Source of the DNA: Halioglobus sp.
GTDB lineage: Bacteria; Pseudomonadota; Gammaproteobacteria; Pseudomonadales; Halieaceae
Assembly: GCA_002699145.1 (NCBI GenBank)
Contig: PABK01000061.1
Span: 134,130-198,129 of the forward strand
Length of the DNA: 64,000 nucleotides
Reading direction: 5' to 3'
Part shown: positions 54,104 through 62,205 of the stretch, in pieces
Position numbering within the stretch: the stretch's first letter is position 1
Layout: every line of letters starts with the position of its first letter
Notes under the pieces: generated by a model
What the model was told of the DNA's origin: nothing
The model's input: only the letters and a program-made list of their open reading frames with translations
The model's database searches: none
Translations under genes and position numbers: made by a program

Positions 54104-54724
54104 TTACCGATTAATCTGTGCGTGATCTTCGACCTTTTCGACATAAGACGTGAGCAATCGGTCTATCGCATCGCGGGCAACGAACTTTTGCCCTTCTTGA
54201 AAGCCAAGGCTGGCGACCATCTTCCAATGACCATACATCAGGCATACAAACCAATAGCCCAGATTTTCACATGCCTGAATAGGCAGCCCAGGATAGGAGA
54301 CCTGCAGCTCCTGGCTCACCACGTCTTTTAACAACGTATACTGGGAACCCAGTTTGTCACGAATATCAGGGCTAGCCGTCGATAGAGACAGGAGTGCGTC
54401 ATATATTTGGTCATCTCTAGGCTTGGGTGAACCCTCTAGCAGGTCAAAATAAAAGTCGAAGAAAATGTTGATGCGATCCTTACCCTCGGCTTCTCGTACC
54501 AATGTGACCAGTGTTTTACGGTACATCAAAGCAATGTGATCACACAGCGCCAGCATTAGATCTTCTGAATTCGGGAAGTGGTATTTGACTAGCTGCCGGG
54601 AAAGGCCCCCTTCCTCAGCGATCCTGTCGTAAGAAAGGGTCGGAAGACCATGCTTTAGAAGTGCCGAATATGCGGCGTTGACGATATTATTTCGCCTCGA
54701 TTGACGATCCAACTCTGATGCCAC
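54104..54724 (-). CDS. TetR-family transcriptional regulator
   Basis: The 206-residue protein has a TetR N-terminal helix-turn-helix (RRNNIVNAAYSALLKHGLPTLSYDRIAEEGGLSRQLVKYHFPNSEDLML) and a helical ligand-binding part (SLSTASPDIRDKLGSQY...). The ligand is unknown. It lies 511 bases downstream of the M24 peptidase gene on the same strand; control of that gene is possible but not shown by any operator I can see. Confidence 0.88.
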   Translation of the reverse strand: MASELDRQSRRNNIVNAAYSALLKHGLPTLSYDRIAEEGGLSRQLVKYHFPNSEDLMLALCDHIALMYRKTLVTLVREAEGKDRINIFFDFYFDLLEGSPKPRDDQIYDALLSLSTASPDIRDKLGSQYTLLKDVVSQELQVSYPGLPIQACENLGYWFVCLMYGHWKMVASLGFQEGQKFVARDAIDRLLTSYVEKVEDHAQINR

Positions 54725-55234
54725 TAGATTTCTCCCCTGAATTGAACTGGTTCGCCACGGGATATTCGAATAAATTTAGTGCCGCGTTACCCTCGGGCCA
54801 GGTAAAGGTCGAAGTAATAAGTACAAGAAAACAACGCGGCAAGTCGTAACAAATATTCTTTGCAGATTTCGGACATTCTGCCCGGATTGTTGACTTGCAG
54901 CAAATAATGAGGAAGCTCCAACTTTGGTGCGATAATTGCGATCCAATAGGGCCCGAAGACAAGCCAGTGACTCACGTGAAGCCAATCGCACCACTATTCC
55001 GGGCATTGATCCTGCTTGGCACCACACAGGCGCTTCCTGTTACCTCCGATATTGTGGTGCGGGCATGCGTGCTCCCCGAGCATTAATCGGGAACTCACTC
55101 GGAGCGATTCTTCGAAACCGCACGGTCGGTTTCCCGCTTTCGCTTCAAGTTAGCCCCAACAATAACCAGGAACATACTGGGAGACTCGATAGTATCGACG
55201 CCGCGGCTCAGGTGAGGACCAGTAAAGGTACGCC
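54725..55234. other. Gap between TetR and M24 genes
   Basis: About 510 bases. Overlapping short frames on both strands have no ribosome sites and no recognisable content. The TetR promoter must lie here. Confidence 0.45.
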
Positions 55235-56584
55235 CTAGTGAATCAACAGAATATGATGATTAGGCGGATAGAGGTACTGAACGCCATCCTCGGTGACAAT
55301 CGCATCGTCTTCGATACCGAATCGTACCCTTGCACCGTCCCACTCAGGAATGGCCGAGTCTGCAAACAGTTCGAAAGCAAACAGGTGATTGGGCTTGATC
55401 GTAAGGTCGGCCGTTCCCGGCCGGAAACCACAGATTGATGGACCCGCTTCAATCTCGCTGTCCCCGGTGTTTCCGACACAGTGGCAATCGCTGGAAATTT
55501 GCGTTTTGTCCTTGTCTTCCGGGCGCATACCACGAATCTCCAGCGCTTCCTGCCAGACGTCTTCCCAGCCGCCGCCAAATGCCGGGTCGGACTGCAGGTT
55601 GACAAAAACGAACCCTGCCGATTCGAAATTGTCAGCCATGATTTTTACGGTTTCGCCGGCGGTCTGGCCTACCTTGATACTGTTTCTCAACACCTGGCGG
55701 GCCCGCAACCCTTCGTCCCAGGCGTGTTGAACACCTGGCGGTACAGCCATTTCTCCCTCGGGAAGAATGTAGGCCGTGCGTTTGATATCGGTGCCGAAAT
55801 TCATGAAATCGAAACCAAAATCATACTGGAAAAGATCGCCTCTCTGAAAAACGTATTGCGGTGAATCCGTTTCTTCCAGGTTAGCCTTGGCCGAGTACAG
55901 TACCTTCGGCATAAACAAGCGTTCGAAGATGGGTTCCACACCCAGCGCAAGGATCTGATCCTTGATCCACCAGGCAACGTCTTCCATCGTCGTAACGCCC
56001 GGCGTGATGACCTCGTTAGAGAGCGCCCGTTCGATCAAACGCCGGGTCACCTCCCCGAGCTTGCCGTATTCCACGATCTCGCTGATTACACGTCGGCCAC
56101 GAAAATCACTGATGACGTGCTCAGCGGAGGTCAGCCGATCATTATAGGTGGGCTCGAGCGTCTCGAGCAGTCGCAAGTAGCCCGTATGGGACAAGCTGTC
56201 GGCCACCGCAAACTTGCCGGACATGTTTATCGCGATTCGCTTGGGATCACGCTCCGCCACGAAGCGCTTCAGGTCGCCTTCATCACCGACGATGTCGTAA
56301 CCGCCCATGCCGTTGAGAGCTTCGCCTCCAAGAATTGCGCGCTCTATCCTGTCGCCGCCCCGATCGGTAAAGATAAAGTACACGCTACTGCCGTCATAAG
56401 GTGCGGGTGACAGCAGTGCGAATCCGGCACCAAGATCCTTGAAGAGTGGGTCAGGATTACCCAGTTTCATGGCGTGAATCCACATATCCACGTTGTTTTC
56501 CCGCATGGCTTTCGGCAGCACGATGTCAAATTTTTCCTGGCGAATCAGGTCCAGGCGTTCCCAACGACTACGAAACTCACTCAT
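55235..56584 (-). CDS. M24-family metallopeptidase (Xaa-Pro peptidase-like)
   Basis: The 449-residue protein has an N-terminal creatinase-type domain and a C-terminal pita-bread domain. Visible metal-site blocks are DFGFDFMNFGTDIKRTAY (two Asp) and HLFAFELFADS (Glu) with the SDCHCVGNTGDSEIEAG block where the His is expected. It would cleave N-terminal residues next to proline, or a non-peptide substrate as in creatinase. GGAGA lies before ATG 56584; the TTG one codon earlier is less likely. Metal ligands are partly atypical, so the activity is uncertain. Confidence 0.8.
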   Translation of the reverse strand: MSEFRSRWERLDLIRQEKFDIVLPKAMRENNVDMWIHAMKLGNPDPLFKDLGAGFALLSPAPYDGSSVYFIFTDRGGDRIERAILGGEALNGMGGYDIVGDEGDLKRFVAERDPKRIAINMSGKFAVADSLSHTGYLRLLETLEPTYNDRLTSAEHVISDFRGRRVISEIVEYGKLGEVTRRLIERALSNEVITPGVTTMEDVAWWIKDQILALGVEPIFERLFMPKVLYSAKANLEETDSPQYVFQRGDLFQYDFGFDFMNFGTDIKRTAYILPEGEMAVPPGVQHAWDEGLRARQVLRNSIKVGQTAGETVKIMADNFESAGFVFVNLQSDPAFGGGWEDVWQEALEIRGMRPEDKDKTQISSDCHCVGNTGDSEIEAGPSICGFRPGTADLTIKPNHLFAFELFADSAIPEWDGARVRFGIEDDAIVTEDGVQYLYPPNHHILLIH

Positions 56585-57263
56585 CAAATTGTCTCCTTAG
56601 GCCAGCTCTGGCTTTGATCCTGTTCCTATTGGGTAGGCTTCTTCGAAATACCTGGCGTCCATGTAGCGGCACGTTGCAGGACGTGGTCTGTGCCGCGTAT
56701 CACGACCAGGTACGAATGAGGCGAAGCGCTCTTACAGTCAAGCCCCTTGAATATCATGCCAGACCCCCCAGGTTCGAGTTCGACGTTCAGTTAGTTGTCT
56801 ACACAGATCACCTGCCCGTCGCATTCTACTCGCCCAGTCGTCAGGACGAGGTCGCAGTGCACGTTACAAGGGGGTATCGCCCCCGAAACCCGGACCCTGT
56901 TCACCGGAGCTGAACGCGACCGCTCGACTCAGGCGAGTATTGTATATTATATTAAATCTGAAAACCAAGGGTCAGGGCAAGGTGCCGGAGTAAATTTGTG
57001 AAAGAGTCCGGGTGCTGAGAGGCAGTTTGCCGATCATCAGTTGGTTCCGAAGAACCTCCTGGTCCGGATCACCTGAAGGCAGGTAAAAGCTTCATCAGAG
57101 AGGAATTGTAGTGACCCGGCCAAAACTGCACCGTTGCGCCGCTATAATGTAAACCTCCAGGGGTGTTTTCATCCTGCGGTTGAAGCTGAGGGCAGCGAGC
57201 GAATGACTTGGCTCTCTGCCTTCGCGAATTCCAGATTCGAGTCGCCATTAGTGGCAGAAACTG
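56585..57263. other. Gap of about 680 bases
   Basis: No supported gene. Plus-strand frames at 56446-57001 are shadows or lack start sites. At 57005-57095 there is a region with CTGAGAGG, GAACCT and CCGGATCACC that superficially recalls a TPP riboswitch, but key pairings are missing and no plus-strand gene follows. Confidence 0.4.
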
Positions 57264-57725
57264 CTATCGGGAGCCGGGCCGCACGGTCATTGGACGATGC
57301 GCGTTAAAAACGACTGCTTCATAACACGGCTGATACCCGTGGCCACCGCATTCAGTGCCGTCTTGCGCCAGTAATAAAACCTTGTCCTCACCCCAGTCTA
57401 CGATTCGCCAACCGTTCACCTGCCAGCTGAACACGGCGCCATGCACTATCGCGTGCAGCATGTAACCGCCGTTCGGTGTAAACAGTGAGGCTGAGCTGGA
57501 GCACGTGAAGTGGCTTTCATCCAGCAGTTCGTCGCGCTCGCCATCGCCGTCGAGATCGAGCGTCACAATGTAATCGGCACCCGCCTTGAAACTTCCATTG
57601 TCCAGCGCCGTACAGTCAGTGCGGGCAGTATCCACCAGGCTTTTGGCGAGACTGGAGGATGTCGCGGCGGCGCAGCCAGATGCGAGCAGACATACGAAGA
57701 GCACACAGCAATAGTGTAATTGCAT
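57264..57725 (-). CDS. Lipoprotein, unknown
   Basis: The 153-residue precursor has a lipobox (CLLASGC, lipidated Cys near residue 18). The mature part contains an EF-like DLDGDGERDELLDE loop, typical of calcium or structural loops in secreted proteins, four more Cys (TDCTAL, FTCSS, TECGGHGYQPCYE) and a beta-rich pattern. ATG 57725 is chosen because the upstream frame has no signal. Family not recognised. Confidence 0.65.
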   Translation of the reverse strand: MQLHYCCVLFVCLLASGCAAATSSSLAKSLVDTARTDCTALDNGSFKAGADYIVTLDLDGDGERDELLDESHFTCSSSASLFTPNGGYMLHAIVHGAVFSWQVNGWRIVDWGEDKVLLLAQDGTECGGHGYQPCYEAVVFNAHRPMTVRPGSR

Positions 57726-57903
57726 ACAGACCTCGGCGTGACTCCCTGCTCCGGGCAGCCAGCGACGTAAAATAGATGTTTCATGCCGGACCTGTGCAGT
57801 GCCAGCCTGGCATGGTGAGTTCTGCCTGGCAGGCGAGCAGTCTCCGCCTGGCAGGCTGGCCCGGTAACGGGTCCCGGCGTTACAGCAGGGCGGGTGAACC
57901 GGG
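57726..57903. other. Short gap between lipoprotein and DUF3365 genes
   Basis: About 178 bases with repeats of TGCCAGGC/GCCTGGCA (near 57805-57862) that may form a hairpin. No gene. Confidence 0.35.
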
Positions 57904-58458
57904 CTACAGGTCACCGGAGACACTGATGGCACCGCGTACCTCGCCCAGTTTGTAACCGGTGGCCCAGTCGTCCGGGTAGTATTGTTGTAATGTCTCCTGA
58001 ACATCGTCAGCCAGTTCTTCGCCGTGGCACACGAGGCATAGCGGTTCGACCACCTGGGCTTGCATGTATCGGTATTGCCCATTGATTACTTCACCATACA
58101 ACAACTGCTCTGCTGCTTCCCCCGCAGCCTGTCGGCGGTCAAAGTCCAACAGCACATTACGCTCCCAGGTATCGGGCACTGCCCGACTGGCATTGCGTGA
58201 CTTGAGGCTGACGCGCTTTACCAGCCAGTCTGGGTCGGCGCTGAGTGCGTCGGCGATGTTCGGTGCGATGTCGGCGCATACGGCGATGGCATGTGTCGGG
58301 CCGCCTTCAGTCATTGCTTTCTTGAGTTGTGGTTTCAACTGGCCGACAAACCTGTCTGCCAGCGCGACGGCCTGCTGCTGTCGTTCATCCACTGTGTCGG
58401 CAGCCGCGTGCGCGGCATAGCCGATGCTCAGGAGCGCGATGAAAATTACTGTCCGCAT
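57904..58458 (-). CDS. DUF3365 (Tll0287-like) haem-binding protein
   Basis: The 184-residue protein has a signal peptide (IFIALLSIGYAAHAAA), a helical domain with AIAVCADIAPNIADAL, KRVSLKSRNASRAVPDTWE, and a single haem c site, PLCLVCHGEE, followed by YYPDDWATGYKLGEVRGAISV. This is the DUF3365 pattern of periplasmic c-type haem proteins that may sense redox or gas. ATG 58458 is chosen over an upstream one. Role in the cell unknown. Confidence 0.85.
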   Translation of the reverse strand: MRTVIFIALLSIGYAAHAAADTVDERQQQAVALADRFVGQLKPQLKKAMTEGGPTHAIAVCADIAPNIADALSADPDWLVKRVSLKSRNASRAVPDTWERNVLLDFDRRQAAGEAAEQLLYGEVINGQYRYMQAQVVEPLCLVCHGEELADDVQETLQQYYPDDWATGYKLGEVRGAISVSGDL

Positions 58459-58850
58459 GCGACCGCTTCTATTGTTTACCCAACGATTCAAGCGTACATC
58501 CGGTTTGCAATCCTGTGCCAGGATGTAGGTCAAGAGATCGTCAACTATAAGATATATTGAAGTCCTGATGAGCATGGAAACCCTCGCCGGTTCTGTCTAC
58601 TGGGATTGCTGATCAGTCGGAATATCGGCCTGTCGGCCCGAAAGCCCTCTACGCGGCGATGGTTTGGAGTAAAAACGCCATGGTAGCGCGTGAGATTGAC
58701 TACCGGCCCCAGCGCCAGGGCCGCCAACCTCGCGCTGAAATCCGCCATCTCAAAGGCCACCTGCGCCGTTCCATCGCGGTGCGGGGTCTTCAAGCTTTAG
58801 ACCACTTTGTCCGCGGAGCTCAGTGAAAGTCCGGAAACCGTTACGCCGGG
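58459..58850 (+). other. Gap with a possible 55-residue gene
   Basis: A plus-strand frame from ATG 58659 to TGA 58826 encodes 55 mostly basic residues (KNAMVAREIDYRPQRQG, LRRSIAVRGLQAL). It lies just before a terminator-like hairpin, which slightly favours a real transcript. No ribosome site or family is evident. Confidence 0.3.
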
Positions 58851-58890
58851 GCGAGCGATGTAGCGGCATAATCGCTCGCGCTTTTCCTTT
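58851..58890 (+). terminator. Rho-independent terminator-like hairpin
   Basis: GCGAGCGAT (58851-58859) pairs with ATCGCTCGC (58871-58879) around eleven bases; CGCTTTTCCTTTTC follows. It faces the plus strand. Confidence 0.65.
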
Positions 58891-59084
58891 TCATGACCTT
58901 CACAGCCCGGAGAATACCGTCCGGTTTTGCGTACAGCTCCACCTTCTCAAACCAGGGAGCCTGGGACAGATACGGGGCAATTCCCCATATTGATTCTCCT
59001 GAACGAGGCCACTACCATGCCGTGTGTCAGAAAGACAAATTACTCATAGTGCTGTTCAACGTTATTGGAGCCAGCTCTACTGAC

Positions 59085-59648
59085 ATGACTGACAATAATT
59101 CAAACGCTTTTATGGAAAGCTTTATCTTCGGAAAGCTGGCATCGAACTATGATCCCATCGGGGACAGCCTGGGCCAGCAGTGGCGCAGGAACATGGGCCT
59201 GGACAAACAGGTCAATCTCGAGGTTGACCCGAATCTTCCTGACGGACCCCTGGAAAAGTTGTGGGACAAAGGGATGGTTGGAATTGGTGCCGTCATTCTC
59301 TTCCCTTTTTATATTCTCTTTCACCTGATCATCGGGCCTTTTCGCAGCAAACTGGTCTGGCCGACCCTGACCCGGATCAGTGCGGTACTGGGTTGGGTAA
59401 GTATCTATTGCTTTAGCATCAGTCCATCGTTTCCCCGCCTGGAGCAGGAACTCGGCGAGGCAACGGCTTCGCTGCTGCAACTGGCCTATACCGGAATGCT
59501 GGTGAGCGGCCTGGTGACCATTCCGCTGCTGATCATACTGCCGAGATTTCGCCGCGGCCGGTTAAGCAAACGTTACCTGCGCAAGGCACGCAAGGCGGCG
59601 GAGAAGGCGCTGGCCGAAAGAGAACCGGACGGCGCAGTCGCCAAATAG
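59085..59648 (+). CDS. Membrane protein, unknown
   Basis: The 187-residue protein has an N-terminal soluble part (FGKLASNYDPIGDSLGQQWRRNMGL), then three or four hydrophobic segments (VGIGAVILFPFYILFHLIIGP, ISAVLGWVSIYCFSI, LVSGLVTIPLLIILP) and a basic tail (RFRRGRLSKRYLRKARKAAEKAL). ATG 59085 is the likely start, since the upstream 64 codons lack protein-like features, but its ribosome site is weak. No family recognised. Confidence 0.5.
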   Translation: MTDNNSNAFMESFIFGKLASNYDPIGDSLGQQWRRNMGLDKQVNLEVDPNLPDGPLEKLWDKGMVGIGAVILFPFYILFHLIIGPFRSKLVWPTLTRISAVLGWVSIYCFSISPSFPRLEQELGEATASLLQLAYTGMLVSGLVTIPLLIILPRFRRGRLSKRYLRKARKAAEKALAEREPDGAVAK

Positions 59649-59910
59649 TTGCCAAGCAGGATAAGGCGGTTACGGATCGCCTGGTGCGAGAATCACTGTC
59701 AAGGTGCCGCCAGATCGTCAAATCCACTTGCGCCATTCAGTCAGGTACTGCTTGGCCGAATGGTCGATAACCTGGGTAAACCGCGTAGAAAATCCTGAAT
59801 GGCACGATTTCACCTGTTTCGCCAGGCGCCGTACAGCCCCGGCGGATGCTGGGTGAGCGTGCATCGCCGCCAAAGCCCTGTCAATTGTCAGGTCCTTTGC
59901 CGCGCAGCAA
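59649..59910. other. Gap before the IDH-like gene end
   Basis: About 260 bases without a supported gene. The minus-strand frame here is a shadow. Confidence 0.4.
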
Positions 59911-61647
59911 TCAGTCAGCCTGCAGGTTCGCCTCAATCGCGTCGAGGAAGCCGTACATGTCGACCACCGTCTCCGCAGCCGGGTCGGTGGTCTTGCCCTG
60001 CAGGTCGCCGGTGATCACGCCCTGCGCCACGGTTTCGATCAGCGCCTCCTTCAAGGCAGCGGAGTACTGCGCCAGGGGGCGGTTGTCTTCCCGCTGCGCC
60101 AGGGTCTCCAGGGCGTTGGCCAGTGCATAGACCAGCGCCGAGGGGTTGAACAGCGCCTCCTTGCCGTCGCTGGCCAGGTACTTCAGGTACAGGTCGTGGG
60201 CGGTGCCGTGGGGTGCCTCGAAGAGCATGGTGCCGTCCTTGCTCTCGATGATAGAGCTGGCGGTGGCGAGGCTGCCGCCGAGGGCGGCGGCGATATCGGA
60301 GAAGATGTCGCCGTCCAGGTTCTGCGCCGGGTACAGCGCGTTGCGCGGCGGGTCGGTAATCATCTTTATCAGCTGGCTGGAGGGCCGCATGATCATGAAC
60401 GACGGCGGCGCGGTGCCGGAACTGGCCAGCGCGCGTCGCACGTCGGTAATCGAGGTGCTGAACACCTCGTCGTATTCCATGTACTCGCGCTTCAGCCCGA
60501 AGTACACCTCCTTGCCCTTGGTGGAAGCGTCGCGAAATACCTGGTGAACCCAGTCGGTAATGGCCTGCTGGTCGTTGGACATGAGCAGGATGGGATCGTT
60601 TTTCTTCACATCCCGCGCATGCTTCTCGTCGCCGTCGAGGATGACCTTGATGATGCCGTCTTCCGCCGCGGGCACGTTGAAACTACCGTACTGGTCGCCG
60701 CCGCCCGCGCTCATGCGCGAGATGGACAGGTGGTGATTGCGGTCGGGGATGCCGTGGCGTTTGAGCGCGCGCACCAGCTTGTACAGCTTGCGACCGGTGG
60801 TGTTGTCCGGGACGCCCCACAGGGCGCGCTCCGGGGGATTGGCGATGATGCGCGCGGCCTGCGCGTCGATGAGTTCGTAGTGGTAGTTGAGGCCCGCCGC
60901 GCGCAGCGGGTCGGCGTAGTCGCGCGTGTAGATGGCCTCGATCGTCTCGCGCATCACCCCGTCGTAGCCGGGAATGACAGTGTCCTTCAGGCCCAGGTAG
61001 ACGTCGCGTCTCTCGTCGAGGGCGCGCTGGAAGAACGCATGGGCCCAGGCCTCCACCTTCGCCATGCTGTTGGTGGCGAGCAACCACGGGTCGCCCTTGT
61101 TGACCCGGCGCCGGTGCAGTTCCACCGGGTCGCCGCTGCTGCCGACGAACAGCAGCTTGAGCACGCCGGTGTTGCGCGACAATTCGCTATAGCTGTGCTT
61201 GATACCGCCATCGTCCATAGTCATCACGTCGATATCGCGGCCGATCCAGTCGGGCTTGCGCACCTGCAGGTTGCGGAACTGGATGTCCTCGCGGGTGATG
61301 TTGCCGCCGATACCCTTGCGAATGGCGCCATTGGGAGACTTGGTAGCCAGCTTGTCGAGACGCTCCTCGACCAGATCCGGGTGCCTGGCCAGCAGCGCGT
61401 CAAGCTGCTGCCGGTTCACGGTGACGCCGGCATTCTTGATGCCCACCCCGTGCTCGCGCAGGGCGGCGATGGCCTCCTTTACCACCTGGCCATTGCTGGC
61501 GAGACGACTCTCGGCGCTGAGGTCCAGCTCCACCAGGCGGATCTCCAGGCGCCTGCGCACGAACTGCTCGAGGATGCGCTCGAAGGCGATCTGCGCCATC
61601 TCGTCGCCGTGCAGGATGACCAGGGGGCTGGCGACATCGATCTTCAT
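59911..61647 (-). CDS. Isocitrate dehydrogenase-like protein with internal duplication
   Basis: The 578-residue protein has IDH blocks: HGDEMAQI (residues 13-20), SPNGAIRKGIGGNITRED (104-121), NLDGDIFSDIAAALGGSLATASS (443-465), EAPHGTAHDLYLKY (477-490) and NPSALVYALANALE (501-514). It would oxidise isocitrate with NADP or be a related beta-decarboxylating dehydrogenase. It is about 150 residues longer than normal type II IDH because the region at 161-281 is repeated at 331-444 (KGDPWLL/KNDPILL, VYLGLK/VYFGLK, NPPERALW/DPPRNALY). The second copy runs into the catalytic NLDGD block. Whether it is active is open. Confidence 0.78.
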   Translation of the reverse strand: MKIDVASPLVILHGDEMAQIAFERILEQFVRRRLEIRLVELDLSAESRLASNGQVVKEAIAALREHGVGIKNAGVTVNRQQLDALLARHPDLVEERLDKLATKSPNGAIRKGIGGNITREDIQFRNLQVRKPDWIGRDIDVMTMDDGGIKHSYSELSRNTGVLKLLFVGSSGDPVELHRRRVNKGDPWLLATNSMAKVEAWAHAFFQRALDERRDVYLGLKDTVIPGYDGVMRETIEAIYTRDYADPLRAAGLNYHYELIDAQAARIIANPPERALWGVPDNTTGRKLYKLVRALKRHGIPDRNHHLSISRMSAGGGDQYGSFNVPAAEDGIIKVILDGDEKHARDVKKNDPILLMSNDQQAITDWVHQVFRDASTKGKEVYFGLKREYMEYDEVFSTSITDVRRALASSGTAPPSFMIMRPSSQLIKMITDPPRNALYPAQNLDGDIFSDIAAALGGSLATASSIIESKDGTMLFEAPHGTAHDLYLKYLASDGKEALFNPSALVYALANALETLAQREDNRPLAQYSAALKEALIETVAQGVITGDLQGKTTDPAAETVVDMYGFLDAIEANLQAD

Positions 61648-62205
61648 TTATATGCACACCGGGTAAGTGGACAGCAAACCTGATTCTATAAGTGGACTGC
61701 CGCCTGTGGCCAGAGGAGGTTTTACACCCTAACGACGCAGATGCCAGGGCGGGTAGCGGGGCAGTCCCAATGAATCGAGCGCTTCATCGATGAAAACACC
61801 CGACAGGGTTTCGAAATAGCGGCGTATCGGTGCAGTTTTTGCCTGGGTCTTTACGTTGACGCACCAGAACCGGGCGTCCAGGCGGTCTCCCGGTGCGATG
61901 TCCGCCCCTCGCCGGCCCCTTGCATGCATCATCACGGCGACCCCCCTGGCCGCCCCTGCGCATATACCCTGTTCGGGCCATCACAGAACTGTGAGCCAGT
62001 TCACACTTCCCGCTAAACTAGCAGAAACTACTTTCGGTAATTTGCCACATAAATCAAGGTATTGGACTAGGCTCAGGGGGCAGTGTCGCCCTGCCCGGGC
62101 GGCATGGAAAATGCGTAACGGCGGCACACTCTGACAACCAACTTGTTTGTCGGCGGCCCGGCAACTCGCTGCAGTCATTCAGGGAAGAATAAAGGCAGTC
62201 AAGCT
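61648..62205. other. Gap of about 560 bases before the autotransporter
   Basis: A minus-strand frame at 61729-61935 (68 residues, RYFETLSGVFIDEALDSLGL) might be coding but has no clear ribosome site. The rest shows no gene. The autotransporter leader with AAAGG lies at the right end. Confidence 0.35.

Noticed and set aside
54687-55238. Several overlapping short frames on both strands
   Set aside because: No start sites, no recognisable domains; mutually overlapping, as expected by chance.
57005-57095. Possible TPP riboswitch (CTGAGA, GAACCT, CCGGAT)
   Set aside because: The conserved pairing after the GAACCT part is absent and no plus-strand thiamine gene follows. A covariance-model search would settle it.
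60196-61683. Long plus-strand open frame (495 codons)
   Set aside because: It is antisense to the isocitrate-dehydrogenase-like gene, whose motifs and internal repeat are clear. GC-rich coding sequence often gives such shadows, and the translated product looks like low-information sequence.
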